Shown one piece after another: positions 16,142 through 25,716 of a DNA stretch of 64,000 nucleotides. The number at the start of each line of letters is the position of its first letter. Within the stretch, counting starts at the first letter, position 1. The notes under the pieces were generated by a model. That model worked only from the letters and a program-made list of their open reading frames with translations, was not told the origin of the DNA and made no database searches. The position numbers and the translations under genes were made by a program. This stretch comes from JANOSH01 sp031415695 (GTDB lineage: Bacteria; Actinomycetota; Acidimicrobiia; Acidimicrobiales; Ilumatobacteraceae): assembly GCA_031415695.1 (NCBI GenBank), contig JANOSH010000011.1:1-64000 (forward strand). The letters run 5' to 3'.

Positions 16142-16951
16142 ATGACCGAGCGCGTAACTATCAACATCAGCGGTGGAGTAGCGGACGTACGGATGAACCG
16201 GCCCGACAAGATGAACGCGCTCGACCCGGCAATGTTCTCGGCCATTGGGGAAGCGGGCGAGCAACTCAAACATGAACCAGGCGTTCGTGCTGTGGTGCTG
16301 TCGGGTGAAGGGAGGGGGTTCTGCGCCGGTCTCGACTTTGGCAGCTTCCAACAGATGGCAGGAGGCGAACGGCCCGCCGGCGGAGCCGTCAATGCAGGCG
16401 AAATCGACGAAGGACGAATCGCCCATCGCGGTCAGCAAATCTGTTGGGTGTGGCAAGAACTCGAGGTTCCCGTCATCGCTGCAGTCCACGGCGTTGCTCT
16501 TGGCGGTGGAATCCAGATCGCCTTAGGCGCCGATATCAGAATCGTGTCGCCCGACGTGAAGATGAGCGTGCTCGAAGTTCGTTGGGGGCTCGTGCCCGAC
16601 ATGACCGGAACATTGCGTTTGGCCCAACTGGTTCGCGCCGACGTGGCGTTGGAACTCTCGATGACCGGCCGCATGGTCGGCGGCGAAGAAGCCGTTCGCA
16701 TCGGCCTCGCCACCCGAGTTTCCGAAACGCCGCTCGACGATGCAATGTCCCTGGCCCACGAGATCGCGGGAAAGAGCCCAGGTTCAATCCGTGGCGTCAA
16801 GCAACTCCTGCGCAGCGCATATGCGGGTGCCGATGCAGCAACACAGTTCGCCGAGGAGCGTCGTGTTATCGGTGGTCTCATCGGTAGCCCAAATCAGAAG
16901 GAAGCCGTCATGGCCTTCTTCGAAAAGCGCGAACCCAACTTCGCGGACTAG
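16142..16951 (+). CDS. enoyl-CoA hydratase/isomerase (crotonase) family
   Basis: 269 residues with the crotonase fold. GEGRGFCAGLDF and GVALGGGIQIALGADIRI supply the two oxyanion-hole segments, and EVRWGLVPDMTGTLRL corresponds to the catalytic region (Glu in the first half; the second catalytic Glu is replaced by Asp in PDMTG). It may hydrate enoyl-CoA in beta-oxidation or act on a related CoA ester. It is an isolated gene divergent from the PfkB kinase. CAGACT 6 nt before the ATG may be its -10 box. Confidence 0.85.
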   Translation: MTERVTINISGGVADVRMNRPDKMNALDPAMFSAIGEAGEQLKHEPGVRAVVLSGEGRGFCAGLDFGSFQQMAGGERPAGGAVNAGEIDEGRIAHRGQQICWVWQELEVPVIAAVHGVALGGGIQIALGADIRIVSPDVKMSVLEVRWGLVPDMTGTLRLAQLVRADVALELSMTGRMVGGEEAVRIGLATRVSETPLDDAMSLAHEIAGKSPGSIRGVKQLLRSAYAGADAATQFAEERRVIGGLIGSPNQKEAVMAFFEKREPNFAD

Positions 16952-16954
16952 GCA

Positions 16955-18318
16955 CTAGAAGGCGTCGCGGTAGTCGGCTTCGGTCGCGGGGTCCGAACCA
17001 ACCGGGTAGATGGGCCGAACTGTGGCCCGTTCGCCTGCGGACAGCTGGTTCTTGCGTGCCGCGCTGTGTCGGCAGCCGAAGACTTCGGCGAAAACGGGGT
17101 GTAGACAGAGCCGTTCGTCACCACTCACGAACAAGCTTCCAGGCCGCGTGTATTCAAATTCGCCAACAATGTATCGGCGGTGGGAATCGGCGTCGGTCAC
17201 CCGACCAATGCACCCAATCTCGATGAGGCAGCGCAGTAGCTCTCGGAACTCGAGGTCGGTGTCCTTCTTGATGCCGTTCTGGTTGAAACCTCGATGTAGG
17301 TCGCCTTCTGTAAAGACCATCGGCAGGTTGGGAATGAGCCGCTCGCAGCACAGCTGTGCGTGCGGGTGGACCTGTTTGTAGGCAGCGATAACGTCGTGAA
17401 CCACCTCGGTTTCGCCTTGCTTCAACCCTTCGACCACGGCATGGGCGGTGATGGGAAGCGACGCCAACGGGTCGAGATTGTGTTGCACCTCCCAGATGCG
17501 GTTGAGGATAGTGATGAGGTGGCGGGGCAAGAGCTGGGTGTGGCGCAACAGGTATGCCACGACGTCTTCGGGATCACCGAGGCCGTTCGTGATTTCCCGA
17601 GGTAGCGCTGCCTCGATCGTGCGTCGCGCCTCGTCGTGGTGAGCGGTTTGAAGGTGCCGTTCGATGGTGTTTGAGGTACGCGTAGCTCGGGGTAGTAGAG
17701 GCGGAAGTAGATGGCGAGCCGGGTGCCGATGAGCGAAATGAGTTCCTTCGCGCTCCAGTGTGCAATAACGCGTTGATCGAAGTCTTTGATTGGGTTGGCC
17801 GATACCCGCTCAAGTAGCGACCACAGTTCGGCTGGGAAGGCGAACCTAATGTCGAATGATCGGCTCGACATTGTGCCGTCGCCTCCGATGAACCGGAACA
17901 AGCCCTCGAAGGAGATGCGCTCGGCTTCATGGTGGGTTTCCGATGGCAGGACGCCGGTGTATCGCTCAAGTGAATCGACGATGTGCTCAGCGAAAACGAC
18001 GATGCCGTTGTCGCTCATTGTCCGAGCTACACCAAACACGCCCTGGTAGAGATCGGCATTTGGCAGTTCTATCGTGATGGAGTGGGGGAGAAGCTTGGGT
18101 GCCATCACGAACGCAGTTTTGCCAGCGCCCTTGCGGCCGATTACATAAGGTGCTCCGGTCGACTCGGCTTGGCGATGGATGCGGTTCGCCGGGTCATACA
18201 GCATGCGCAGCATGTCGGTGCTGTCAGTGAACTGAGCAGCATCCGGTGGCCCGAACGGGCGCTGCCGCGTGATCACTCTCGACAGCTTTTTGTCGATGTT
18301 GTCGTCCATGCCATTCAT
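16955..18318 (-). pseudogene. P-loop ATPase gene (Sll1717-like), frameshifted
   Basis: The N-terminal half (from ATG 18318) has a Walker A motif GRKGAGKT at residues 61-68. Around 17660-17695 the coding sense moves to the -1 frame, where TIERHLQTAHHDEARRTIEA leads into the C-terminal half ending at 16955 (DYRDAF). Restoring one base gives a continuous protein of about 454 residues. In the original frame the tail turns into low-complexity sequence. Organisation resembles the 'P-loop ATPase, Sll1717 family', a tentative call from memory. The start overlaps the stop of the membrane-protein gene by 4 nt (ATGA), so the two form a cassette. No heptameric slippery site is visible at the junction, so mutation or sequence error is likelier than programmed frameshifting. 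Confidence 0.7.
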
Positions 18319-19244
18319 GAGGTTGCCTCGCGGAGAAAGGGTCTGACTGAACCGACGATGGGTGCCGTCATACCCATCTCGTCGCTCACGACGGCGGTGA
18401 TGCTCACGATTGACACAGCGGCATCACCTGGGGAGGGAAATGCGATGAGGGTCGGATTCGGGCATGGCACTCGACGAGTGTTGGTTTGACCGGGGGAGAG
18501 TCGCAGGTCATCTAGCGGAAGCGCCTCGATGCTGCCGTCCTGTCGAGTCACCTGTAATGAACTGACCATCATCGAACTCGTCGAAGTGTTCGTGCACAGC
18601 ACCGTGGCGATCCATGGCCGAAGAAGCAGATGATTCACCTCGTCGTGGAGTAACAGGGTGTCGGTCGACGAGATGCTTCCGCTGTTGCGCCATTGTTGGG
18701 GTGTTTCGTCCTTCACCCAACCGCGCTGGCGCATCTCGTTTGTCCATGCCGCAATGTCGCGGCGTTCCGTTTCGGTTGCCAGATCGGGAAAGTCGACGAT
18801 GTTGCGCACGGCAGCGTCGAGTTGGACGGATCGCAAGAATTCGGCGGTTCGAATCACCTGCTGGTGATGATCCTCTCGGTCCTCGCGGTGGGCCTTCTTG
18901 TTCTCCAGATCGAACTGTCGCAACCCCAGCCAGAAGGCAAAGGGAATGCCGACCAGCGGCACGAGAACCGCACCCCAATCGGCGACCGTTCCACCCACCT
19001 TCTCGTCGTAGCCACCTCCGCCAAGCTGCACGCCGACAATGTTGAGCAGCACCAGCATCGCCACGGCGAACGTGAGTAGGCACACGATGATCATGGCCGA
19101 GAGCGGCCAGATCTTCTTTGTAGACGGCTGTCCGTATCCGACCTTGAGGTAGGCGTCGAGGTCGTGGCTCGGCGCGGATTGCAATCCTGCCATTCCCGTC
19201 ATGAATCCGTTTTGGGCATTCGTGTCGTTCGAGTCGTGTCTCAC
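18315..19244 (-). CDS. two-span membrane protein of unknown function
   Basis: 309 residues with two predicted transmembrane helices: residues ~45-72 (IWPLSAMIIVCLLTFAVAML) and ~90-108 (WGAVLVPLVGIPFAFWLGL). A charged coiled-coil-like stretch (ENKKAHREDREDHHQQ) and a C-terminal soluble domain follow. I do not recognise the family. The GTG at 19244 gives the longest version; ATGs at 19202 and 19193 are alternatives. It overlaps the ATPase start by 4 nt, so the two are translationally coupled and probably work together, for example as a membrane sensor/effector with an ATPase partner. Confidence 0.65.
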   Translation of the reverse strand: MRHDSNDTNAQNGFMTGMAGLQSAPSHDLDAYLKVGYGQPSTKKIWPLSAMIIVCLLTFAVAMLVLLNIVGVQLGGGGYDEKVGGTVADWGAVLVPLVGIPFAFWLGLRQFDLENKKAHREDREDHHQQVIRTAEFLRSVQLDAAVRNIVDFPDLATETERRDIAAWTNEMRQRGWVKDETPQQWRNSGSISSTDTLLLHDEVNHLLLRPWIATVLCTNTSTSSMMVSSLQVTRQDGSIEALPLDDLRLSPGQTNTRRVPCPNPTLIAFPSPGDAAVSIVSITAVVSDEMGMTAPIVGSVRPFLREATS

Positions 19245-19391
19245 GAACCTGGCTTACCTCCCACTGCCGCTCGACCCCACCACTCTGAGCGACGAGACGA
19301 CACTAGCGAGTCTTGACCAAATCTTGAAATTGTCCGGGCGATTCGTCGGTGGGAGACGAAACGCTGTCAACAGCTACGGTCGGTTGGCACG

Positions 19392-20798
19392 ATGACCAAC
19401 ACCACCCAAGTGAGCGTTGACCGCCGAGCATGGCTGACCCTGGCCGTTGCGTCGATTGCCAGCTTTATGGTCTCGCTCGAGATCACTGTCATATCACTGG
19501 CTTTCCGCAAGATTGCTGCCGCCTTCCCCGGCACCTCAACCGGCACGTTGAGCTGGGTTTTCACTGCGTACAACATCGGCGTGGCGTCGCTTTTGCTCAT
19601 CTCGGGTTGGCTCTCTGACACCCGTGGACGCAAGCGGTGTTTTCTTGTCGGGCTGTTTATCTTCGGCTCGGGATCGGTGGTGTCGGGGCTGTCGTGGAAT
19701 GCTGCTGCGCTCATTGTCGGCCGGGTGATCCAGTCGATCGGCGGCTCGTTGTTGTTTCCGGCTGGCTTGGCGCTCATCCTCACGGCGTTCCCACCCGCCC
19801 GCCGTCAGGCGGCCGTTGGCATCTGGGGAATATCGGGTGGTCTCGCTGCTGCGGTTGGGCCCACGTTGGGAGCCATGCTGGTCGACGCGTTTGGCTGGCG
19901 AGCCATCTTTCTCATCAACGTTCCGATCGCGTTCGCGGGTATTCCCTTTGGGCTGAAGGTACTGCGTGAATCCACAGCTGACGGTGTGCCTCGCGAGGTG
20001 GATGTCTTGGGTATTCCGTTGGCCTCGTTCTCGGTCGGAGTTTTGGTGTTGGCCATAGTGCAAGGCAACGCCTGGGGGTACGCCAGTCCCCGCACGCTTG
20101 GCTGCGTTGCGGTATCGGTTGTTTTGGCAGTGGCATTCGTGCGGCGGGCTACCAGCCACCCCACACCACTGTTCGATCTTGGGTTGTACCGCATTCGGTC
20201 GTATCTGGCGGGCTCGATCGGTGGTGTCATTTTCGCAATAGCGTTCTTCGGCTGGTTGGTCCAGCTACCGAACTTTTTGCAGGTGCAGTGGAACTATTCA
20301 GTTCTGCGAGCGGGCTTCGCATTGGCACCCGGGCCGGCTCTCACCACGGTGCTGACGCCTGTTATGGGGCGGATGGTCGACAGGCTCGGGCATCGTCGGC
20401 TTACCGCAATCTGTTCGATGATGGGCGCGCTCGGATTGTTCTGGCCGGTTATAACGGCGCGAACCACCCCCAATTACGTCGTGGCCATTCTTCCTCAGAC
20501 GCTGATGATGGGGTTTGCCGCGGCAACCGGATTCGCGATCATGGTCGGTGCGTCGATGCGCGACATACCACCGCAGCGTTTCGGCATGGCAGGTGCAGGG
20601 CGCACCACGGCGTTTCAGTTGGGCGTCGCGCTATCGATTGCGATTTGCGTCGCCATTGTGGGCCGCCCCGAGGCCGGGCAGGCTGCCCTCAACGCCCACC
20701 GGGTCAACTGGACGGTTGGTGCCATTGCCCTAGCGGCACTTGCGGCGCTTTTCGCGTTCGCCTACCCGAAACCAGTGCCAGCGACCGTTGGTCCGTGA
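19392..20798 (+). CDS. MFS transporter (DHA2-like, drug exporter type)
   Basis: A 468-residue inner-membrane secondary transporter. MVSLEITVISLAFRKIAAAF and the loop GWLSDTRGRKRCF match the DHA2 (14-TM) subfamily motif A. IGRVIQSIGGSLLFPAGLAL-type sequence and the GWRAIFLINVPI motif are also characteristic. Substrates are probably hydrophobic compounds, exported with proton antiport. No dedicated TetR/MarR regulator adjoins it. Upstream lies the divergent membrane-protein/ATPase cassette. Confidence 0.85.
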   Translation: MTNTTQVSVDRRAWLTLAVASIASFMVSLEITVISLAFRKIAAAFPGTSTGTLSWVFTAYNIGVASLLLISGWLSDTRGRKRCFLVGLFIFGSGSVVSGLSWNAAALIVGRVIQSIGGSLLFPAGLALILTAFPPARRQAAVGIWGISGGLAAAVGPTLGAMLVDAFGWRAIFLINVPIAFAGIPFGLKVLRESTADGVPREVDVLGIPLASFSVGVLVLAIVQGNAWGYASPRTLGCVAVSVVLAVAFVRRATSHPTPLFDLGLYRIRSYLAGSIGGVIFAIAFFGWLVQLPNFLQVQWNYSVLRAGFALAPGPALTTVLTPVMGRMVDRLGHRRLTAICSMMGALGLFWPVITARTTPNYVVAILPQTLMMGFAAATGFAIMVGASMRDIPPQRFGMAGAGRTTAFQLGVALSIAICVAIVGRPEAGQAALNAHRVNWTVGAIALAALAALFAFAYPKPVPATVGP

Positions 20799-20855
20799 CC
20801 GCACTGGGTCGGCTCTGGTCGTCGTCAGTTAATGATCCACATGGCTTCTTGTCTC

Positions 20856-20903
20856 TTGACAGACCCCATGCGACGCTGATTACAACTGCTGCGGCGGCAG
20901 CAG
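20856..20903 (+). promoter_or_regulatory. sigma70-like promoter with hairpin at the predicted start
   Basis: TTGACA (20856-20861) is followed after 17-18 nt by ATTACA/TTACAA (20879-20885). Immediately downstream, CTGCTGC (20886-20892) and GCAGCAG (20897-20903) form a perfect 7-bp hairpin with a GGCG loop, near the expected transcription start. It would drive the small membrane ORF at 20945 and possibly gltBD. Confidence 0.5.
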
Positions 20904-20944
20904 GAACCGAACGAGATTCGAACTAACAGGGCTGGAGGTTGAAC

Positions 20945-21046
20945 ATGCAAGCAATGACATTGTGCGGGTTACTGGCAGGCTGGTTCATCAGCGCCGTGGT
21001 GTTCGCAAGCTTTTACCGACACAACAGTCGGTCACGCGGTCGCTAA
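20945..21046 (+). CDS. 33-residue single-span membrane peptide
   Basis: A short gene supported by an excellent Shine-Dalgarno, GGAGG, 6 nt before the ATG. The peptide begins MQAMTLCGLLAGWFISAVVF and ends with a basic tail (YRHNSRSRGR), the pattern of a one-helix inner-membrane peptide with the tail inside. A consensus-like promoter lies 60 nt upstream and gltB begins 125 nt downstream in the same direction. I know no named family. It could be a regulatory or transporter-associated micropeptide. Confidence 0.55.
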   Translation: MQAMTLCGLLAGWFISAVVFASFYRHNSRSRGR

Positions 21047-21052
21047 TGGGCG

Positions 21053-21066
21053 TGCGCCTCGGCGCA
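21053..21066 (+). terminator. short hairpin after the 33-residue ORF
   Basis: TGCGCC (21053-21058) and GGCGCA (21061-21066) pair across a TC loop, 6 nt after the TAA of the small ORF. There is no U-run, so it may be a weak terminator or an RNA structure in the gltB leader. Confidence 0.35.
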
Positions 21067-21171
21067 TGGCCCTCTATGCTGATTCTTTCCTGACCGGGAA
21101 GTGCAGTTCGGCAACGAGGCCGACGCAGCACGCCACCTGGGCTCTCGCCCTCTGACGTACTGGAGTCCGCA

Positions 21172-24100
21172 ATGCCAACGAATGTGCCGTACGGAAACGA
21201 CACGCCCGCGCAAGGTCTGTATGACCCGCGCTTCGAAAGCGATTCCTGCGGTGTTTCGTTCGTTGTCGACATTCGTGGTCGATCAAGCCACGACATCGTG
21301 ACCACGGCGCTCGGGGCACTCTGCAATCTTGAACACCGCGGTGCCACCGGTTACGGCGAAGCTGGCGACGGCGCCGGAATCTTGCTGCAAATGCCCGATA
21401 GGTTTTTGCGTGATGTCGTCGACTTCAGTCTGCCGGCGGCCGGAGCGTTTGCAGTGGGCTCAGCGTTCCTGCCGGTAGATCACGAAACACGAGCCAAGGT
21501 CATTGCCGCCATCGAGGATTTGGCGGCCGACGAAAACCTCAGCGTTCTCGGTTGGCGAGCCGTGCCGACCACGCCGTCGGTCCTTGGCGACATGGCCCTC
21601 GCTGCGATGCCGTCGTTCTGGCAGCTCTTTGTCTGCGATCCGAGCGGCACAACCGGAATCGATCTCGACCGCCGTGTGTATCCGCTGCGAAAGCGCATAG
21701 AACACGAGGTGACGGGGGTGTATTTCGCCAGTCTGTCCAGCCGCACCATCGTCTATAAGGGCATGTTTACGACCGCACAGCTGGGCGGCTTCTATCCTGA
21801 CCTCAGCGACGAGCGGGTCGAATCCGCGTTGGCGCTCGTGCACAGTCGTTTCAGCACCAACACCTTTCCTAGTTGGTCGCTAGCCCATCCGTACCGTTTG
21901 GTCGCTCATAACGGCGAAATCAATACCGTTCAAGGTAACCGGAATTGGATGCGAGCTCGCGAAAGCATGCTGGCCGGTGGTCTCATCCCCGGAGAATTAT
22001 CACGGGTGTTTCCGGTGTGCACCCCTGGTGGGAGCGACACAGCCAGTTTCGACGAAGTTCTCGAGCTGCTTCACCTAGGAGGCCGCAGCCTTCCCCACGC
22101 TCTCTTGATGATGATTCCCGAGCCGTGGGAAAACCATGCATCGATGGACCCCGCCCGGCGGGCGTTCTACGAGTTCCATTCCAGCCTCATGGAACCGTGG
22201 GATGGCCCCGCTTCGATGGCGTTCACCGATGGCACCGTTGTTGGCGCCGTGCTCGACCGCAACGGGCTGCGACCATCCCGGTATTGGGTGACCAAGGACG
22301 ACAGGGTCATCATGGCCAGCGAGGTCGGTGTCGTACACCTCGATCAAGCCAACATCGTGATGAAGGGCCGAATCCAGCCGGGCCGAATGTTTCTGGTCGA
22401 CACTGCTAAGGGACGCATCGTCCCTGACGACGAGATCAAGGCCGAGCTGGCCGCAGCGCACCCGTATCAGCAGTGGATCGATGACGGAATGGTGAAACTC
22501 AGCGAGCTTCCCGACCGAGAACATCGCGTGTTCAGTACCGACAGCGTGTTGCGTCGCCAACAATTGTTTGGCTACTCCCACGAGGAACTGCGTCTCATCC
22601 TGGCCCCCATGGCCAAAGCGGGCTACGAACCCATCGGGTCGATGGGTACCGACACGCCGGTTGCGGTTCTTAGTGAGCGCCCGCGTTTGCTGTTCGACTA
22701 TTTCCAGCAGATGTTTGCTCAGGTCACGAACCCGCCGCTCGACGCCATTCGTGAAGAGGTCATCACGTCGGTTGGTTCCACGCTTGGCCCCGAATCAAAT
22801 CTCTTGGATCCGGGGCCTCAGAGTTGCCGCCAGGTGGTTTTGCCCTTCCCGATTCTCGATAACGACGAACTTGCCAAGCTCGTGCACATCAATGACGACG
22901 GCAACTTCAACGAACTGGCCGCAGTGCGCATCGAATGCCTATACCGGGTGCAGGGTGGCGGCTTGGCACTGCGCCGTGCTCTCGATTCCATTCGCGCTCA
23001 GGTGTCAGCAGCTATTGCTGATGGCAAGCGAATCGTGGTGCTGTCGGACCGCAACGCCGACGATGCCCTTGGCCCCATTCCGTCGTTGCTGTTCACCTCG
23101 GCGGTTCACCATCATCTCATCCGTGAAAAGACCCGTACGCAGGTTGGTCTGGTTATCGAAACGGGCGAGGCTCGTGAGACCCATCACATGGCACTTCTGA
23201 TCGGGTACGGAGCCGGAGCCGTCAACCCATACCTTGCGTTCGAGACGATTGAAACGATGATCGCCGAGGACATGCATGGCCTCGGCGGCATGGACCCGCA
23301 TGTGGCCGTGAAGAACTTCATCAAGGCATCTGGAAAAGGTGTGCTCAAGGTGATGTCGAAGATGGGCGTGTCCACCGTCGCCAGTTACACCGGCGCCCAA
23401 ATCTTCGAAGCTATTGGTCTTGGTAGGGACCTCGTCGACGAGTATTTCTCGGGTACTAGCAGCCGCCTTGGTGGCATCGGGCTCAACGAGTTAGCACGGG
23501 AGGCCGAGGCGCGTCACCGAGTAGCGCACCCGTCGCGACCCGATCTTCGTCGGCATCGTCAGCTGGAGCTCGGTGGCGAGTACCAGTGGCGTCGTGAAGG
23601 CGAACACCACCTGTTCAACCCGGAGACAGTGTTCAAGTTGCAACACGCCACCAGGTCGAAGCGATACGACATTTTCAAGCAGTACACCCAGCTTGTCGAC
23701 GACCAGTCCCATCGGCTAGCGACGTTGCGGGGCTTGTTTGAGTTCAAGTCAAACGACCGCCCGTCCGTCCTGATCGACGAAGTCGAGCCGGTGGCATCGA
23801 TCGTGAAGCGCTTCTCAACTGGTGCCATGAGCTACGGCTCGATTTCGGCCGAGGCCCACGAGACCCTCGCCATCGCCATGAACTCCATCGGAGCCAAGAG
23901 CAACACCGGCGAGGGTGGCGAAGACGTCGATCGTCTGTATGACCCAACGCGTCGAAGTTCTATCAAGCAGGTGGCGTCGGGACGCTTCGGAGTCACGTCG
24001 GCCTACCTCACTAATGCCGACGACCTGCAGATCAAAATGGCTCAAGGTGCCAAGCCGGGTGAAGGCGGTCAACTTCCTGGTCACAAGGTGTATCCGTGGA

Positions 24101-25716
24101 TAGCGACAACTCGTCATTCCACGCCCGGCGTCGGCCTCATTAGCCCGCCGCCGCACCACGACATCTACTCTATTGAAGACCTCAAGCAGCTCATCCACGA
24201 CTTGAAAAACGCCAACCCGGCGGCTCGAGTGCATGTGAAGTTGGTGTCCGAAGTTGGTGTGGGCACCGTGGCCGCAGGCGTGAGCAAAGCCAAGGCCGAT
24301 GTCGTGCTCATTTCTGGTCACGACGGCGGTACCGGTGCCAGCCCTCTCACATCGCTCAAGCATGCCGGAGCGCCGTGGGAACTGGGATTGGCCGAAACGC
24401 AGCAGACATTGTTGCTCAATGGGCTACGTGATCGCATTGTGGTCCAGGCCGATGGCCAGCTCAAGACGGGGCGCGATGTCATTATCGCCGCGCTGTTGGG
24501 CGCGGAGGAATTCGGTTTCGCAACGGCGCCCCTTGTTGTGTCGGGTTGCGTCATGATGCGCGTGTGCCACCTCGACACGTGCCCGGTTGGTGTAGCCACA
24601 CAGAACCCGGAGCTCCGAAAGAAGTTCACCGGGAAGCCCGAGTTCGTGGTGAACTTCTTCGAGTTCATCGCCGAAGAAGTGCGTGAACTGCTGGCACAAC
24701 TTGGCTTTCGTACCTTGCTCGAAGCGGTTGGTCATGTCGAATTGCTCGATACCCGAAAGGCTATCGACCACTGGAAGGCAAGCGGGCTCGACCTGTCACC
24801 CATTCTGGCTGTACCCGAGAACCCCCACGGGCAGTCGCTCACCCACACCGTGAATCAGGATCACGGTCTCGAAGAGGCGCTCGATCAGGTATTCCTCGGT
24901 GCCTGTGACGACGCCATCAACCACGGCACCGTCACACAGTTGGCGTACCCAATACGTAACGTGAACCGTACCGTCGGCACCATGCTCGGTCACGAGGTAA
25001 CCAAGGCCTGGCCCGACGGTTTGCCCGATGGCACCATCCAAATCAACCTTCGTGGTTCGGCCGGTCAGAGCTTTGGTGCGTTTGTGCCCGCTGGAATCAC
25101 CTTGCGTTTGGAGGGCGACGCCAACGACTTTGTGGCCAAGGGATTGTCGGGCGGTCGAATTGTGCTGCAGCCTGACCGTGACGCCACATTTGTTCCTGAA
25201 CGCAATGTCATAGCTGGCAACGTCATCGGGTATGGCGCTACGTCGGGGAGCATCTTCATACGTGGTGTGGTTGGCGAACGATTCTGTGTTCGCAACTCGG
25301 GCGCTACCGCAGTTGTTGAAGGTGTCGGCGATCACGGTTGCGAGTACATGACCGGCGGCTACGTCGTAGTGCTCGGGTCTACCGGGCGTAACTTTGCGGC
25401 GGGGATGTCGGGCGGCATTGCGTATGTTCTCGACACCGATGGCACGTTTGCCGATCGCGTCAACAACGAACTGGTGACGTTGCAGCCTCTTGACGATGAC
25501 GACGACGCACGTGTTCGCGACCTGGTGACACAACACCACATTCTCACGGGTTCGGGCGTGGCTGAACGGCTACTCGCCGACTGGGGCCGCAGCCGATTTG
25601 TCAAGGTGCTGCCCACCGACTATCACCGGGTGCTCACGGTTATGACTGATGCCAAACTCACGTGTTTGTCCGCCGAGGAAACCTTGGAAAAAGTGATGGA
25701 GGCCAGCCGTGGGTGA
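21172..25716 (+). CDS. gltB: glutamate synthase (NADPH/ferredoxin) large subunit
   Basis: A 1514-residue GOGAT large subunit, full length. It transfers the amide nitrogen of glutamine to 2-oxoglutarate. The class-II amidotransferase domain starts at Cys26 (SCGVSFVVDI), implying removal of a 25-residue propeptide. The central and FMN/synthase domains follow, with SGHDGGTGASPLTSLKHAG. The 3Fe-4S cluster cysteines lie in CVMMRVCHLDTCPVG, and the glycine-rich C-terminal beta-helix is present (GGYVVVLGSTGRNFAAGMSG). GGAG precedes the ATG by 6 nt. It overlaps gltD by 8 nt, so the two subunits are co-translated. Confidence 0.97.
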   Translation: MPTNVPYGNDTPAQGLYDPRFESDSCGVSFVVDIRGRSSHDIVTTALGALCNLEHRGATGYGEAGDGAGILLQMPDRFLRDVVDFSLPAAGAFAVGSAFLPVDHETRAKVIAAIEDLAADENLSVLGWRAVPTTPSVLGDMALAAMPSFWQLFVCDPSGTTGIDLDRRVYPLRKRIEHEVTGVYFASLSSRTIVYKGMFTTAQLGGFYPDLSDERVESALALVHSRFSTNTFPSWSLAHPYRLVAHNGEINTVQGNRNWMRARESMLAGGLIPGELSRVFPVCTPGGSDTASFDEVLELLHLGGRSLPHALLMMIPEPWENHASMDPARRAFYEFHSSLMEPWDGPASMAFTDGTVVGAVLDRNGLRPSRYWVTKDDRVIMASEVGVVHLDQANIVMKGRIQPGRMFLVDTAKGRIVPDDEIKAELAAAHPYQQWIDDGMVKLSELPDREHRVFSTDSVLRRQQLFGYSHEELRLILAPMAKAGYEPIGSMGTDTPVAVLSERPRLLFDYFQQMFAQVTNPPLDAIREEVITSVGSTLGPESNLLDPGPQSCRQVVLPFPILDNDELAKLVHINDDGNFNELAAVRIECLYRVQGGGLALRRALDSIRAQVSAAIADGKRIVVLSDRNADDALGPIPSLLFTSAVHHHLIREKTRTQVGLVIETGEARETHHMALLIGYGAGAVNPYLAFETIETMIAEDMHGLGGMDPHVAVKNFIKASGKGVLKVMSKMGVSTVASYTGAQIFEAIGLGRDLVDEYFSGTSSRLGGIGLNELAREAEARHRVAHPSRPDLRRHRQLELGGEYQWRREGEHHLFNPETVFKLQHATRSKRYDIFKQYTQLVDDQSHRLATLRGLFEFKSNDRPSVLIDEVEPVASIVKRFSTGAMSYGSISAEAHETLAIAMNSIGAKSNTGEGGEDVDRLYDPTRRSSIKQVASGRFGVTSAYLTNADDLQIKMAQGAKPGEGGQLPGHKVYPWIATTRHSTPGVGLISPPPHHDIYSIEDLKQLIHDLKNANPAARVHVKLVSEVGVGTVAAGVSKAKADVVLISGHDGGTGASPLTSLKHAGAPWELGLAETQQTLLLNGLRDRIVVQADGQLKTGRDVIIAALLGAEEFGFATAPLVVSGCVMMRVCHLDTCPVGVATQNPELRKKFTGKPEFVVNFFEFIAEEVRELLAQLGFRTLLEAVGHVELLDTRKAIDHWKASGLDLSPILAVPENPHGQSLTHTVNQDHGLEEALDQVFLGACDDAINHGTVTQLAYPIRNVNRTVGTMLGHEVTKAWPDGLPDGTIQINLRGSAGQSFGAFVPAGITLRLEGDANDFVAKGLSGGRIVLQPDRDATFVPERNVIAGNVIGYGATSGSIFIRGVVGERFCVRNSGATAVVEGVGDHGCEYMTGGYVVVLGSTGRNFAAGMSGGIAYVLDTDGTFADRVNNELVTLQPLDDDDDARVRDLVTQHHILTGSGVAERLLADWGRSRFVKVLPTDYHRVLTVMTDAKLTCLSAEETLEKVMEASRG

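Noticed and set aside
17655..17700. Programmed -1 frameshift in the ATPase gene
   Set aside because: No X-XXY-YYZ heptamer or downstream stem-loop is apparent at the junction; mutation is simpler.
20886..20935. Possible tRNA on the minus strand (TTCGAATC-like T-loop)
   Set aside because: The flanking bases do not form a 5-bp T-stem and no acceptor or anticodon arm can be drawn.
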